A stretch of 64,000 bases of DNA from a bacterium (GTDB lineage Bacteria > JAJVIF01). A program made the translations under genes and the position numbers. Below the pieces are notes generated by a model, which was not told the DNA's origin, ran no database searches, and saw only the letters and a list, made by a program, of their open reading frames with translations. The stretch is from assembly GCA_022072165.1 (NCBI GenBank), contig JAJVIF010000001.1, positions 1,322,598 through 1,386,597 of the forward strand. Reading direction: 5' to 3'. Shown here piece by piece: positions 1-10,300 of the stretch (position 1 is its first letter; the number at the start of each line of letters is the position of its first letter).

Positions 1-1203
1 GGAGATGTGTGGGAACTCGAGTTGCAGAAGGGACTCCGCTGGCCCGATGGCAGCGCTGTCACTGCAGAGGCGCTCCGGGCAGGCTGGGAACGGACAGCTC
101 GCGCCCATCCGCTGGGAGCGCCGGCGATGAGCCTGCTGGTGGGGTACCGGGAGTTTCGTCAGGGACCTGCCACCGGCATTTCGGGTATCGATGTCATCGA
201 CAGTTCCCGTCTTCGTTTGCGTCTTACTCAACCGGAGCTGCGATTCGACAGCTATCTGGCGGACCCGGTCTTCGCGCTGGTGCGGGGCGACCGGAAGGTC
301 CTGCAGGGTGGGGGCGTCTCGGTGTCGTATCGCCAGGGAACCGGCCCATTCCAGCCCGTCCGACTCCAGGAGCAGACCCTGGAACTGGCCCGCCAGCCAG
401 GACACAGTGCGGGGCTCCCGCCACTCACACAATGGCGCATCGATTTACTCAGTCGCCAGGAGGCGGTCCATCGCACCTATCTGGCGGGTCGTCTGGATGT
501 CGCCAGTGTCCCCGCTGGCGAGTGGTCCACTTTTGCAGTCCGCCAGGACATGGCGCGGCAACAGTTGAGCTTCGTCAGTTCGGCGACCCTGGGGCTGCTG
601 GTGAATCCTGCCAGTCCCCGGTGGAGTCGTGACCTGCCAACACGTCAGGGCTTGCTGGCTTCTCCGAATCTGGAAGCCTTGCGTGAAGTGACCCTGGGTG
701 GCCTGGTCGCACCGGCGCGGGGGCACTTTGCCGATCGCCTGGGGCTCCCTGCGGCTCAGGCTGCCCGGGCAGCGGCGGTGACTCCCGGCCCCCTGCGAGT
801 ATTGGTCCCGTCTCATCATCCTGATCTCTACGCGGCGGGAGTACGTATCCGAACCGAACTGGAAAGCAAGGATTCCCGGTGGCAGGTGCATCTGGTGCAA
901 CTGCCAGTGCGCGACCTGCTGACTCGTCGGCCAGACTGGGACCTGGCGCTTTGGGAATTCGGCGGACTGCCACAGCCCGTGCTGACAGAAGCGCTGGAGT
1001 TCAGAGCGCTCTGGACTCAGTGGGGGGGAGCGGTGAGTCCGGGGACCCCCGCGTATGGGCTGGAAGCCGAGCTGCTGCGTCAGGGCTGGTGGCGTCCGTT
1101 GGGGCACCCGCGGCAGTTATGGCTCAGAGATCCGGCGCTGCGGGGCTGGCTCGGACCGCAGCAGGCGCAGCCTGGCTGGGCTGCCGCCTGGTGGGAGCGC
1201 TAA
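1..1203 (+). CDS. ABC transporter substrate-binding protein, family 5 (5' end outside window)
   Basis: The open frame runs in from the first base without a stop. The first residues (GDVWELELQKGLRWPDGS) match the start of the conserved core of peptide/oligopeptide-binding proteins (SBP_bac_5, OppA/DppA type), where a 'LRPGLKWSDGTPVTAEDV'-like segment lies some 60-90 residues into the mature protein. The signal peptide and first lobe are therefore missing from this window, and the ATG at 7 is probably internal. The family binds peptides or other small solutes outside the cytoplasmic membrane and delivers them to an ABC permease. No permease or ATPase gene follows; a histidine kinase begins 5 bases downstream, so the two may form one transcript and this protein could serve sensing rather than bulk uptake (inference). 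About 400 residues are visible. Confidence 0.8.
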   Translation, partial: GDVWELELQKGLRWPDGSAVTAEALRAGWERTARAHPLGAPAMSLLVGYREFRQGPATGISGIDVIDSSRLRLRLTQPELRFDSYLADPVFALVRGDRKVLQGGGVSVSYRQGTGPFQPVRLQEQTLELARQPGHSAGLPPLTQWRIDLLSRQEAVHRTYLAGRLDVASVPAGEWSTFAVRQDMARQQLSFVSSATLGLLVNPASPRWSRDLPTRQGLLASPNLEALREVTLGGLVAPARGHFADRLGLPAAQAARAAAVTPGPLRVLVPSHHPDLYAAGVRIRTELESKDSRWQVHLVQLPVRDLLTRRPDWDLALWEFGGLPQPVLTEALEFRALWTQWGGAVSPGTPAYGLEAELLRQGWWRPLGHPRQLWLRDPALRGWLGPQQAQPGWAAAWWER

Positions 1204-1208
1204 ACACC

Positions 1209-3230
1209 ATGTGGTCCTGGTTGCCCCCGACATGGAGGATCCCGATCTGGGTGAAGTTCACCGGCGCGTTCGGCGTGCTGGTGATGCTGTTTCTCTACAT
1301 CCCACTGGAAAGTCTGAATCGGATCAACCGACTCATTGGTGAGCAACAGGAACTGCAGTTGCAGGAGAGTGCAGGCGCGTTTGCCCGGCTCCTGGGGGAG
1401 CAGGCCCGGGGCATCGAAGCGAGCGTCCAGGGTGTCACGATGACGCGCTCTGTAGAACGGAACTGGAGTGCCTGGCGAGAAGCGATTGATGAGAGTTTCG
1501 CGGGGAGCAATCAGCTGGAACTTCAGAAGGCCATAGTCGAAAGCCAGATTGTGTCGGTCCTGGATTACCTGGCGCTGGTGGGGCCGCAGGGAGATCTGTA
1601 CCTCGCCCATGGGGGTGCGGAAACGTACAACACACCGATCCCGTCCGGGTCCCTCCTGCGACAACTCTCCTTGTCGACCTACGCCCCAGAACAGGCGCAA
1701 CGCCCGCGTCCCTCCTGGACCTGGGGGCTGGAGCACCATCCCCCATCGTCACCAGAAGGAAGCGGCCCTTTTCTCATGGTGGGGGGCCCGGTCTATCTGC
1801 CGGATCTGACAGGACAGCGCTGGCGCTACGCCGGCTGCATTGTTGGTGGGCGTCGGCTGGTTGCGACTTCGTTGGGAAGCATGGTAGCGAGTTCCGAAGG
1901 GGAGCCCATGCAAGTGCTGCTGGGGCATCAGGATGGGAGTCTGATCTGGAGCACGCTGTCGCCGACTGCCGATCCGGACCGCCTCCTTGCTGATTTTCGC
2001 GCCCAGGACATGCTCCAGCCGACGATCAGACCGTATTGGTCGTCCGTGGGTGGCACGACCCATCTCGTGAGCGTCGTGGACCTGGGGGGAATTCCGGAGC
2101 AGGCACCGCAGTGGAAGGCTGGGGCACCGCTCCTCATTGCGATGCAGCCGGAAAATCGGTCTTCGATGCTGCTGAGCGACTTTCGGGAAGGGGTCACCTC
2201 ACTCGCCATCGGGATCATTCTGTCGTCCTTTCTTCTCTCACCACTGTTGGCACTGCAGTTGTCGCGGCCAATGACCACGTTGACAGCGGCTGTGGAGCGC
2301 TACGCCCGGGGCGAACAGGAGATCCCGCAAATCCCGGTGCCGCCAACCCGGGATGAGCTGGAGTCGCTGGGGCAGGCATTCAATGCCATGGTGGTGCAGC
2401 GCCAGGAAGCGGATGCCCGTCGTATCCGGGCGGAGAAGCTGGCGGTCTGGCGTGACATCGCGCAAAAGCTCGCCCACGAGATCAAGAATCCGCTGCAGCC
2501 GATCCGGCTGCACATTGAATTGCTGGCGCGCATCGCGAAGCGAAATCCGGATGCGGTCGCCGCTCAGGTCCCAGAGGCCGCCGAACTCATCCTGATTGAA
2601 GTTGAGCGGCTCAAGCATCTGGCCGATGATTTCAGCAACTTCGCCCGGATGCCGCTGCCAATGCTCGCCCCCTGCCCGGTCGAACCGCTCCTGTGCCATG
2701 CCATAGAACTGATGCAGCCCCAGTGGCCAGGCATTCCCATGACACTTGAGCCGGTCCCCAACCTGCCCCCCTATGCCCTGGATGCCGAAAAGCTGTCGCA
2801 GGTCCTGGTTAATCTGCTGAAAAATGCCGCAGAGGCCCTGCAGGACGGTGCAAGTGGAGAGCCGGGCATCGTGCTGCGGGTGGAGGAGCAACCGGACGGC
2901 GGGCTGGTGCTGTCGGTGACGGACACTGGTCCGGGGATTTCCGAAGAGGCACAGCCGCGACTCTTCACCATGTACTACACGACCAAGGAAGAGGGCTCGG
3001 GTCTGGGGCTCGCGATGGTGCAGCAAATCATGCTGGAGCATGGCGGCCAGGCAACCGTGGAGTCGGCCGTGGGGGTCGGCACCACCTTCCGGCTCTATTT
3101 TCCAGCATCGCTTCGCTTGACCCCCCAGGCATTGGGACCCGAAAATGCACCGCCCCCGGACGAGCCGGGGGCGGATGAGAGTGCAGTGCCGAACAAAGCG
3201 GCTAGCGGCTCGGATATCCCGGGAATGTGA
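1209..3230 (+). CDS. Membrane sensor histidine kinase, NtrY-like
   Basis: This is a 673-residue two-component kinase. An N-terminal membrane segment (about residues 15-35) is followed by a large extracytoplasmic region, a second membrane segment near 335-355, a HAMP linker, and the kinase core. The H-box reads AQKLAHEIKNPLQPIRLH, which puts the phospho-accepting histidine at His423. It is followed by an N-box (LVNLLKNAAEAL) and G-boxes (VTDTGPGIS and EGSGLGLAMVQQI). The 'EIKNPLQPI' form is typical of NtrY-like kinases. I chose the ATG at 1209, just after the stop of the binding-protein gene, because the longer frame upstream only shadows that gene. No response regulator is adjacent, so the partner is unknown. 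The last 29 bases overlap the convergent lipoprotein gene. Confidence 0.88.
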   Translation: MWSWLPPTWRIPIWVKFTGAFGVLVMLFLYIPLESLNRINRLIGEQQELQLQESAGAFARLLGEQARGIEASVQGVTMTRSVERNWSAWREAIDESFAGSNQLELQKAIVESQIVSVLDYLALVGPQGDLYLAHGGAETYNTPIPSGSLLRQLSLSTYAPEQAQRPRPSWTWGLEHHPPSSPEGSGPFLMVGGPVYLPDLTGQRWRYAGCIVGGRRLVATSLGSMVASSEGEPMQVLLGHQDGSLIWSTLSPTADPDRLLADFRAQDMLQPTIRPYWSSVGGTTHLVSVVDLGGIPEQAPQWKAGAPLLIAMQPENRSSMLLSDFREGVTSLAIGIILSSFLLSPLLALQLSRPMTTLTAAVERYARGEQEIPQIPVPPTRDELESLGQAFNAMVVQRQEADARRIRAEKLAVWRDIAQKLAHEIKNPLQPIRLHIELLARIAKRNPDAVAAQVPEAAELILIEVERLKHLADDFSNFARMPLPMLAPCPVEPLLCHAIELMQPQWPGIPMTLEPVPNLPPYALDAEKLSQVLVNLLKNAAEALQDGASGEPGIVLRVEEQPDGGLVLSVTDTGPGISEEAQPRLFTMYYTTKEEGSGLGLAMVQQIMLEHGGQATVESAVGVGTTFRLYFPASLRLTPQALGPENAPPPDEPGADESAVPNKAASGSDIPGM

Positions 3231-4161
3231 AGCGATTCTCGCCGTCCCGCCCGATGATGTACGGATCTTCCACCGCCACGACACCGTAGGTGTTGTTCCA
3301 GACAAGGCGGAGCGTAAAGCCACTTTCCGGATCGGTGATGGCGAAGGTGGTGTAGTCCTTGCCAAAGATGGTTTCAACAGATTCCGTCTGGACCACCCAG
3401 TAAGCCGACATCCCACCGAAGCTGTCGGTCCCCTGCGTCCCACTCCGCTCACCCTCGATGGGGGCGTAGCTGTTCGTGGTGAGGCGGAGGCCATCGTGGA
3501 ACACCAGCACCCGATTGATGTTGCCAGCCGGGCCCTTGTGCTGCATCACGATCATGTTGATCAGGGCGCATGTGGACTTGCTGTAGTTCCAGTTGAGGGT
3601 GATCTCGGTGCTGTACGGGATCTGTTTTTCGTTGTACTCCCAGGTTCCCTCTGCGGAGAAGGTGAACTGACCGCCATTGGGGAGAACTGCGGTCTTGCCG
3701 AGCCAGGAGCCTGCCTCGATGGTGAGAGGCACCGCGCCGTAGGTCGGGTGCTCGATGTCAAACGTCCGATTCACGTTGTTGGCGTTGGCGTTGGTCTTGT
3801 TGAACTTCAGGACATAGTCCGTCGCGTTCTTCGGGACGAACACCACACGACCATCGCAGTTCCGCTTGACACCAGAGATTTCCTTGTCACCGGTGCCAGA
3901 AACATCGGGATCGCCGGTCAGGCCGGAGTCGGGGGTGGGGGTCGGCGGGGTGCCGCCACCCAGCTGCAGGGTGTTGTCGGAGTCGTCTGAAGCTCCGGGG
4001 GGCACGGCATCAGGAGTCTGATAACCGGGGTTAAAGACATCATCGGCGGGAGCCAGTTCAGGGGTGACATGGCCGACGGGACCGTTATGCCCCGAGTTAC
4101 AACCCCAGGCAATCAGGGCAGTCAGACTCAGGGTCAGGGCGATAAGCGACATGCGCTTCAT
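3202..4161 (-). CDS. Lipoprotein of unknown function
   Basis: This 319-residue protein starts with a short basic, hydrophobic leader (MKRMSLIALTLSLTALIAWGC) ending in a cysteine that can act as a lipobox, although the -3 residue is Ala rather than the usual Leu. A Pro/Asp/Gly-rich linker of about 60 residues follows, then a beta-rich C-terminal region that I do not recognise. The start at 4161 is supported by a GGAGG site about eight bases upstream; the longer open frame to 4209 has no such site. It probably sits on the cell surface or in the periplasm. It converges with the histidine kinase and overlaps its end by 29 bases. Confidence 0.75.
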   Translation of the reverse strand: MKRMSLIALTLSLTALIAWGCNSGHNGPVGHVTPELAPADDVFNPGYQTPDAVPPGASDDSDNTLQLGGGTPPTPTPDSGLTGDPDVSGTGDKEISGVKRNCDGRVVFVPKNATDYVLKFNKTNANANNVNRTFDIEHPTYGAVPLTIEAGSWLGKTAVLPNGGQFTFSAEGTWEYNEKQIPYSTEITLNWNYSKSTCALINMIVMQHKGPAGNINRVLVFHDGLRLTTNSYAPIEGERSGTQGTDSFGGMSAYWVVQTESVETIFGKDYTTFAITDPESGFTLRLVWNNTYGVVAVEDPYIIGRDGENRFTFPGYPSR

Positions 4162-4321
4162 GTAAGGGCCTCCAGGAACGGGTACAGGTGCTGTGCAGTC
4201 CGTCAACAATGTCCGGCGGGGGTGAACATTGGGCTTAGCCTCTTTATGGCCGATTTGGGGTGACTTAATCAGGCCGGGGATGCCGCGCCGCTGACGTCCC
4301 TCCGCGCAGCAGGCTGACGGG

Positions 4322-4327
4322 TATACT
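4322..4327 (+). promoter_or_regulatory. -10 box of ribBA (leaderless)
   Basis: TATACT ends ten bases before the ribBA ATG, so transcription would start at or next to the start codon. I see no Shine-Dalgarno site and no convincing -35 hexamer. An FMN riboswitch is ruled out here because there is no leader. Confidence 0.6.
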
Positions 4328-4337
4328 CGCTTCGCCT

Positions 4338-5606
4338 ATGTCCACCGCCAACGACACCACTGCTGCTCCTGCTTCGACTCCTCAATTCGCCTCATTGGAC
4401 GAAGTCCTGCAGGATTTACGGGCGGGCAAATTCATTGTTTTGACTGATGACGAGCACCGGGAAAATGAAGGCGATCTGGTGATGGCAGCCGAGCTCATCA
4501 CGCCGGAAGCCGTGAACTTCATGGAAACCCACGCCCGGGGCTGGATTGTCGTGCCACTGGAGCCCGCCCGCTGCCAGACGCTTCGCCTGTCGCTGATGGT
4601 GGAAAACTCCACGGAACGTCATGGGACCGCATTTACGCAAACGGTGGACTTTGCCCAGGGCACGACCACCGGCATCTCAGCGGCGGATCAGGCGCTGACC
4701 ATCCGTCAGCTGGTCCATCCGGATGCGCGTCCGGAGGACTTTCTGCGTCCCGGACATGTGCATCCGCTGATTTACCGGGAGGGTGGGGTCCTGGTACGGG
4801 CGGGACATACCGAGGCGGGGATCGATCTGATGCGACTCGCGGGATTGCAGCCGGGGGCGGTCCTGTGTGAAATCAAGCGGGCCGATGGCAGCATGGCTCG
4901 ATTGCCCGATCTGGAAGAGTTTTCACAGCGGCATCAGCTGCGTCTCTTCTCCATTCAGCAGCTGATCCGGGCGCGGATGGAGCAGGAATCCCTGGTGGAA
5001 CGCATCGCCGGTCCCCTGCTACCCACGGAATTCGGCGAGTTCCGGATCGTGGCGTATCGAAACCGGCTTCAGCCCTCGGAAGAGCATGTCGCGCTGGTGA
5101 TGGGCGATCCGTTTGATCCCGAAGAGCCGGTACTGGTGCGGGTCCACTCCGAGTGTCTGACTGGCGAGGTCTTTCACAGCCTCCGCTGCGACTGCCGGGA
5201 GCAACTCGAACGGGCGATGCGACAGGTGGCAGCGGAGGGGCGCGGTGTCATCCTGTATTTGCGGCAGGAGGGTCGTGGCATCGGGCTGGGGAACAAGCTC
5301 CGGGCGTATGAGCTCCAGGATGCCGGCCTCGACACCGTAGAGGCCAATGTGCATCTTGGCTTTTCAGCAGACAAGCGGGATTACGGCATCGGTGCTCAGA
5401 TTCTGAAGGATCTGGGACTGCGCAAGATTCGGATTCTCACGAACAACCCGCACAAACTGAGTCGGCTGAAAGGCTACGGGCTGGAGGCGGTCGAACGGGT
5501 GCCCCTCATCATCGAGTCGAATCCGAGCAATGCGCGGTATCTCTCGACCAAGCAGTCGAAGATGGGGCATCTGATGACCACTGAGAGCGAAATGCAGGCC
5601 GGCTAG
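4338..5606 (+). CDS. ribBA: RibBA: 3,4-dihydroxy-2-butanone-4-phosphate synthase / GTP cyclohydrolase II
   Basis: This 422-residue bifunctional enzyme supplies both starting branches of riboflavin synthesis: ribulose 5-phosphate to dihydroxybutanone phosphate, and GTP to the diaminopyrimidine. The N-terminal half carries the RibB signature DEHRENEGDLVMA and GTTTGISAADQA. The C-terminal half carries the cyclohydrolase II zinc site SECLTGEVFHSLRCDC, the RQEGRGIGL loop and DYGIGAQILKDLGL. The length fits fused RibBA proteins. It acts in the cytosol. ribH (lumazine synthase, 6265) is the next gene on this strand, but a lipoprotein gene on the other strand lies between them, so each has its own promoter. 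The stop codon shares the tetranucleotide CTAG with the convergent gene. Confidence 0.97.
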   Translation: MSTANDTTAAPASTPQFASLDEVLQDLRAGKFIVLTDDEHRENEGDLVMAAELITPEAVNFMETHARGWIVVPLEPARCQTLRLSLMVENSTERHGTAFTQTVDFAQGTTTGISAADQALTIRQLVHPDARPEDFLRPGHVHPLIYREGGVLVRAGHTEAGIDLMRLAGLQPGAVLCEIKRADGSMARLPDLEEFSQRHQLRLFSIQQLIRARMEQESLVERIAGPLLPTEFGEFRIVAYRNRLQPSEEHVALVMGDPFDPEEPVLVRVHSECLTGEVFHSLRCDCREQLERAMRQVAAEGRGVILYLRQEGRGIGLGNKLRAYELQDAGLDTVEANVHLGFSADKRDYGIGAQILKDLGLRKIRILTNNPHKLSRLKGYGLEAVERVPLIIESNPSNARYLSTKQSKMGHLMTTESEMQAG

Positions 5607-6148
5607 TCGGGGCAATCGGCAGCGGTCAGATTCACGGCCGTACGGCCCCCTGTCAGAAACACCCGCGACTCGTTGCGTCGGAGCACTCCGGCGCAGGAGA
5701 GCACATCCACGCTCCGGGTGCCGGCGGGAACCAGCACTTCCCTGGTAGAGACGCCGCCGACTTCCGCGACCTGACGCCCATCCACCCGAATGCGGAGACA
5801 GCAGTCGGCGGTCTGGGTCAGTTCCAGGACCGCCCGGGCATCGGACAGATCAATGCGGTTAGTGACGTCATCACGGAAGCGGTACTGCTCTTCGATGATG
5901 GTGAGACCCGATCCCAGATCCCGGACCAGGAGCGGACGATGTCCGCTGGTCGTCTCGAACTCCGCCGTTCCCCCATTGGGAAGTCGGGAGACCTTGAGCG
6001 TATCGTTAATGAGCACCTCGACGGTGAAACCGGTTCGGTTGACCAGTTGGACTGTAGCCAGCAAGCGGAAGGTGTCGCCATCACAACCGGTCAGGAGCAA
6101 CAGGAGGGCAAGGGGAAGCCCGCCCAGGAGTCGGAGCATCTGGTTCAT
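5603..6148 (-). CDS. Small lipoprotein of unknown function
   Basis: This 181-residue protein has a clear lipoprotein signal (LALLLLLTGC, cysteine about residue 22). The rest is predicted to be mostly beta strand and may be a small surface or periplasmic domain ('VNRTGFTVEVLINDT', 'TREVLVPAGTRSVDV'). The mature part keeps three cysteines, including a Cys-Cys pair. I do not recognise a family. The start at 6148 is supported by a TAGACT -10 box seven bases upstream, so it is probably leaderless; an in-frame ATG at 6139 is an alternative. Its stop codon overlaps that of ribBA. Confidence 0.72.
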   Translation of the reverse strand: MNQMLRLLGGLPLALLLLLTGCDGDTFRLLATVQLVNRTGFTVEVLINDTLKVSRLPNGGTAEFETTSGHRPLLVRDLGSGLTIIEEQYRFRDDVTNRIDLSDARAVLELTQTADCCLRIRVDGRQVAEVGGVSTREVLVPAGTRSVDVLSCAGVLRRNESRVFLTGGRTAVNLTAADCPD

Positions 6149-6155
6149 GGCGCAT

Positions 6156-6161
6156 AGTCTA
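6156..6161 (-). promoter_or_regulatory. -10 box of the 6148 lipoprotein gene (leaderless)
   Basis: On the minus strand TAGACT lies seven bases before the ATG at 6148, with no ribosome binding site between. Confidence 0.5.
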
Positions 6162-6200
6162 CCCCGTGCAACATAGCCCTGAACCGAACCGGGGCGTTGC

Positions 6201-6206
6201 TATACT
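6201..6206 (+). promoter_or_regulatory. -10 box upstream of ribH
   Basis: TATACT followed by CGCTT is the same ten-base sequence found in front of ribBA (TATACTCGCTT). Here it leaves a leader of roughly 50 bases before the ribH ATG at 6265. The shared box suggests common promoter strength or control of the two riboflavin genes (inference). Confidence 0.5.
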
Positions 6207-6264
6207 CGCTTAACGGCTTCACTACAGCCGCTGTTGCACTCTCCCCGCGAAGGGTACACATGCC

Positions 6265-6729
6265 ATGACAAGCACCATTTCCGGGATGCTGGACGGGACC
6301 GGGAAGTCCATCGCCATCGTGGCGAGCCGGTTCAACAGCATCATCGTCGACCGCCTGATCTCCGGCGCACAGGACACGCTGGTGCGTCATGGGGTCGATG
6401 CCGATGCCATCTCTCTCTTCCGGGTGCCGGGAGCCTGGGAATTGCCGATGGTCTGCCGCCGGGTAGTGAACAAAGGGAGCTTCGATGCCGTTCTCGCCCT
6501 GGGATGTGTCATTCGCGGAGGGACCGACCATTACGACCATGTCGCCCGGGAAGCGGCTACCGGTCTGGCGCAGGTCGCGCTCGAATCGGAGATTCCGGTG
6601 GTGTTTGGAGTCCTGACCTGTCACACGCTGGAGCAGGCCATCGAGCGGGCCGGGGGCAAGGCGGGGAATCAGGGAAGCAGTGCGGCACTCACCGCCCTGG
6701 AGCTGATCTCGTTGCTGGAGCAAATCTAG
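6265..6729 (+). CDS. ribH: 6,7-dimethyl-8-ribityllumazine synthase
   Basis: This is the 154-residue lumazine synthase that joins the dihydroxybutanone phosphate made by RibBA to the ribityl-pyrimidine, the step before riboflavin synthase. Family marks in order are VASRFNSIIVDRL, the 'FRVPGAWELP' loop, ALGCVIRGGTDHYDHV with the catalytic histidine region, and FGVLTCHTLEQAIERAG.K.GNQG at the C-terminus. The length is normal for the icosahedral enzyme. An in-frame ATG seven codons later is possible. No ribE (riboflavin synthase) or ribD is present in the window. Confidence 0.96.
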   Translation: MTSTISGMLDGTGKSIAIVASRFNSIIVDRLISGAQDTLVRHGVDADAISLFRVPGAWELPMVCRRVVNKGSFDAVLALGCVIRGGTDHYDHVAREAATGLAQVALESEIPVVFGVLTCHTLEQAIERAGGKAGNQGSSAALTALELISLLEQI

Positions 6730-6819
6730 GCTCCTTCAGTTACAGACCTACACCCAATCCTGACTCGTGATGCAGACTAAACAGCACGGGCACCGGACAA
6801 TCAACAGGGAGGCAGACGC

Positions 6820-7260
6820 ATGGCGGTGATGGAGCTGGTGCTGGTCCGGGGAGATCGGGTGGATACCCCGGACCCCTATCCCATGCAGGGGATCGAACTG
6901 GAAGCCAGCGCGGGCTCAGTGGGGCTGGTCCGTTCTCCCAGACTCGAAATGCATCCTGAGGACTATGCCTGGGAAATCATGGGGGGGGAAGGCATCATCT
7001 TTACTGAAGTGGTCTATCACCCCCGGCTGCTGCCAGAGCGACTGGTGGTCCGCGCACCTGAGGGGGGCGAACTGAAAACGACCTTCGAACTCGCCCGGGA
7101 ACTGGGTGCCCTCCTCGGCGCGAATGTGTTCAATCTGACGACCGGTGAAGAAATCGCGCATCATTTTCCGGGCGAGACAGCTGCTGAGAAGCAGAAAGCG
7201 AAGGAACAGGAAGCCCTGGAGGCCCGTAAAGGCTGCCTCGGAGGACTCTTCTCCCGATAG
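6820..7260 (+). CDS. Conserved-looking protein of unknown function
   Basis: This 146-residue cytosolic protein has no signal or membrane segment. It begins with a compact alpha/beta-type region, has a charged, probably helical stretch near 120-135 (TAAEKQKAKEQEALEARK), and ends in a short Gly/Cys/Phe tail (GCLGGLFSR). I do not recognise a family. Coding is supported by a GGGAGG site seven bases before the ATG, high third-position GC and no competing frame. It lies between ribH and the large hybrid kinase on the same strand and could be co-transcribed with either. Confidence 0.7.
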   Translation: MAVMELVLVRGDRVDTPDPYPMQGIELEASAGSVGLVRSPRLEMHPEDYAWEIMGGEGIIFTEVVYHPRLLPERLVVRAPEGGELKTTFELARELGALLGANVFNLTTGEEIAHHFPGETAAEKQKAKEQEALEARKGCLGGLFSR

Positions 7261-7326
7261 CTGACTTATGCCAGGGCCGCCAAAGGCCGGGGTGCTGAAC
7301 GCTCGTCGGATTGGAGGGGCAACGTG

Positions 7327-10300
7327 ATGGACCGGACAGCACCGGAGGATGCCGGACAAAGCGGTTGGGTGGCCGTGTCACGACTGGACACGTCGGTGCA
7401 GCATCAGTTGTTACTCGCCCTGGTGGAGCAATCTTTCGACGCCTGCTTTGTCCTCGATGGCGCCGGAGAGATTTTGGCGGTGAATCAGGCGGGTGGGTTG
7501 CTTTGCGGAATTGAACCTGCATCGATGCTGGGAAAGCCCCTCACTCAATTCCTGAGTCTGGCTGATGCTGTAGCCGCCCGGACACTGAATGACCTGTTGC
7601 AGGGAACTGGCGTCCTCACACTCTCCCGACGAGTCACACTCCGTTCAGGCCTGGATCGCGCCCTGGATCTCCAGGTGCAGCGAGTCCTCCCCGACTTCAC
7701 GCTCCTGACCGTGCGTGACAAGTCCATGATCCGGGCGCTGACCGCGACGCAACTTGCCGAGGAGACGAGATTCCGGCTCCTGATCGATGGACTCCCGGAG
7801 ATGGTCTGTCGCTTTTTGCCGGACCACACAGTGGTGTATGTCAATCCGGCGTTCTGCAGCTTCTTCAATAAGTCTGCCGCCGAGCTGGAAGGCCAGATCT
7901 ATAACCCCCTGGTAATGCCTGAAGACCTGCCGGAAGTCGAGGCACGATTGAGCCGGATCTCTGCCGAGCATCCGCAGGCGACTACGGTCAGCCGTGTGGT
8001 GCGCCGGGATGGGAGCTGGCGCTGGACCGAGTGGACTACCCATGGACTGTTTAATGCCCAGGGCGAACTGACAGAACTGATCTCGCTGGGACGGGACATC
8101 CATGAACGTCGGCTGCAGGAAGAGTCCCTTCGCGAGAACGAAGAGCGGCTGCGACTGGCCGCACAGGCGACCCGGGACTACATCTGGGACTGGAATCTGC
8201 TGACCAATGAGCTCACCTTTGGCGAATCCATGCGGCTCGTGGCACCCGGCGGCTGGCCTCCTCCGGCGGAAGCGTTCGCCTGGTGGAGTGAACGGATCCA
8301 CCCTGAGGATCGGGACCGGGTCACCCACAGCCTGGAAGCTGCCATCCGGGCAGACGAGAACTGGACGGATTCTTATCGCTTCATGCGTGATGACGGCTCC
8401 TGGGTGGAAGTGGTGGATCGCGGGCATCTGGTGCGGAATGAGCGGGGCGAAGTGATCCGGATGGTGGGATCCATGCTCGACCTCTCCGAGCATCGGAAGA
8501 TCGAAGAACAACTCGAACGGACCACGGAAAAGCTGCAATTCATGCTGAAGAGTTCCCAGGAAGGACTCTGGGAATACGACTTTCGAACGGGCGAAGTCTT
8601 CCGCAATCGCGCGGTCTGGGAAATGTTGGGGATGTCCCCCCAGGAAGAATCGACCTCCGGCGACTACTGGATTGAACGGACCCATCCGCAGGATGTCGCG
8701 CTCCTCTATGAGTCCTGGGAAACAACCCTCAAAGCGGGACGTCCTACCTGGTCCTGCAACTACCGCCTGCGCCACAGCGATGGACACTATCTGCACATCG
8801 CTGACCAGGGTTTCTTCATCTATGGCGCTGATGGATCTCCCCTGCGTGCCTTCGGCTCCATGACCGACCGGACCGAGCAGCATCGGGCCGAAGAGGAGCT
8901 CCGTAAACGCGAAGCGACCCTGGCGCTGGCTCAGACCATCGCACACCTGGGGAGCTGGGAGTGGGACCTGATCACCGGGACGCAGGTCTGGTCGGAGGAG
9001 ACCTTTCACATCTTTGGTTACGATCCCGAAACCACCACTCCTTCCCGGGCAACCTTCTTTGCTGCAGTTCATCCTGAAGATGCCGAGATGGTCCGCGTTG
9101 CGTTTGCCCAGGCCCTGGAGGGCGGCAAGCCATTCGATGTCGTGCATCGTGTGGTCCACTCCAACGGAGCCATTCGCTGGGCCAACGAGCAGTGCGAGAT
9201 CATTCGTGACCCCGGAGGCGCGCCGATCATGATTCAGGGCACGACTCTGGATGTCACAGAACGGGTCCGGGCCAGCGAAGAAATCCGGGAGCGGGAAGAA
9301 CGCTTCCGGCTCCTGGCGGACAGTTCCCCGGCACTGATTTATCTCGATGATGCCGAGGGAAAGCGGGAGTATGTGAATGTCCGCTGGCTGGAAGCCACCG
9401 GCAGCAGCCAGACTGCATTACTGGGGCTTGGCTGGCTCGACCGGGTCCACCAGGATGACATCGGCAACGTCATGGAGCGCTACCAGCAGTCGTTGCGGCA
9501 GCCTGAGCAGTACCAGATGGACTATCGACTGCGGTTTGCGGATGGGTCATGGCACTGGCTGCTGGACAGCGGCGCTCCCCGGTACGGCGGTGATGGCCGC
9601 TTCCTTGGGTTCATCGGCTCCTGCCTGGACATCACCGGCCGCAAAGTGACCGAGGACATGCAGCGACTTCTCTCACGACTGGGGGGTGTACTCACCGGGA
9701 GTCCGGATGTCGAGTCATCGCTGATACGCCTGGTTCAGCAGTGTGTCCCGGAATTGTGCGATCTCTGTCTGCTCGATTACCAGACCGATGACCCCGCTGT
9801 TGAAGCGAAGGAACTGCGACGTCTCGCGCTGGCACATCAGGACTTTAGTCTGCGTCAGCAGCTCATGGATCTGCTCCCAGCGACTGCGGCTGACTATCTG
9901 GTGTCCGGAGGCCTGGCGTGGGTATCTGCAACAAAGCAGACCCTGATGATTGAAAACAGTCTGACACCGGACAGTGCACTGAACCTCGCGCCCCTGGAAC
10001 CACGACTACAGGAACTTACGGATGGTCACTCCGGGCTCCTGGTCCCCCTGATCCTGCGGGGGGAGGTCCGTGGCGTGCTGACACTCATTAACACGTCGGA
10101 GCGGGGTACGTTGCATCCCACGATTCGCGACACCGCAGAAGAGATTGCACGTCGGACCGCGTTGGCGGTGGACAATGCGCGGCTGTATCACGCCCTGCAG
10201 CTGGCAGATCAGCGCAAGGAGGCGTTCCTCGCGACCCTGGCGCATGAGCTAAGGAATCCGTCAGCAGCGATCCTGAGTGCCGCACAGTTGCTGAGGATTC

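Noticed and set aside
2238-3494. Long minus-strand frame of 418 codons over the histidine kinase
   Set aside because: The opposite frame encodes a complete kinase with all motifs; the minus frame is a GC-rich shadow with repeated Arg/His/Gln runs.
4162-4337. FMN riboswitch before ribBA
   Set aside because: No RFN-element sequence is present, and the -10 box ten bases before the ATG leaves no leader.
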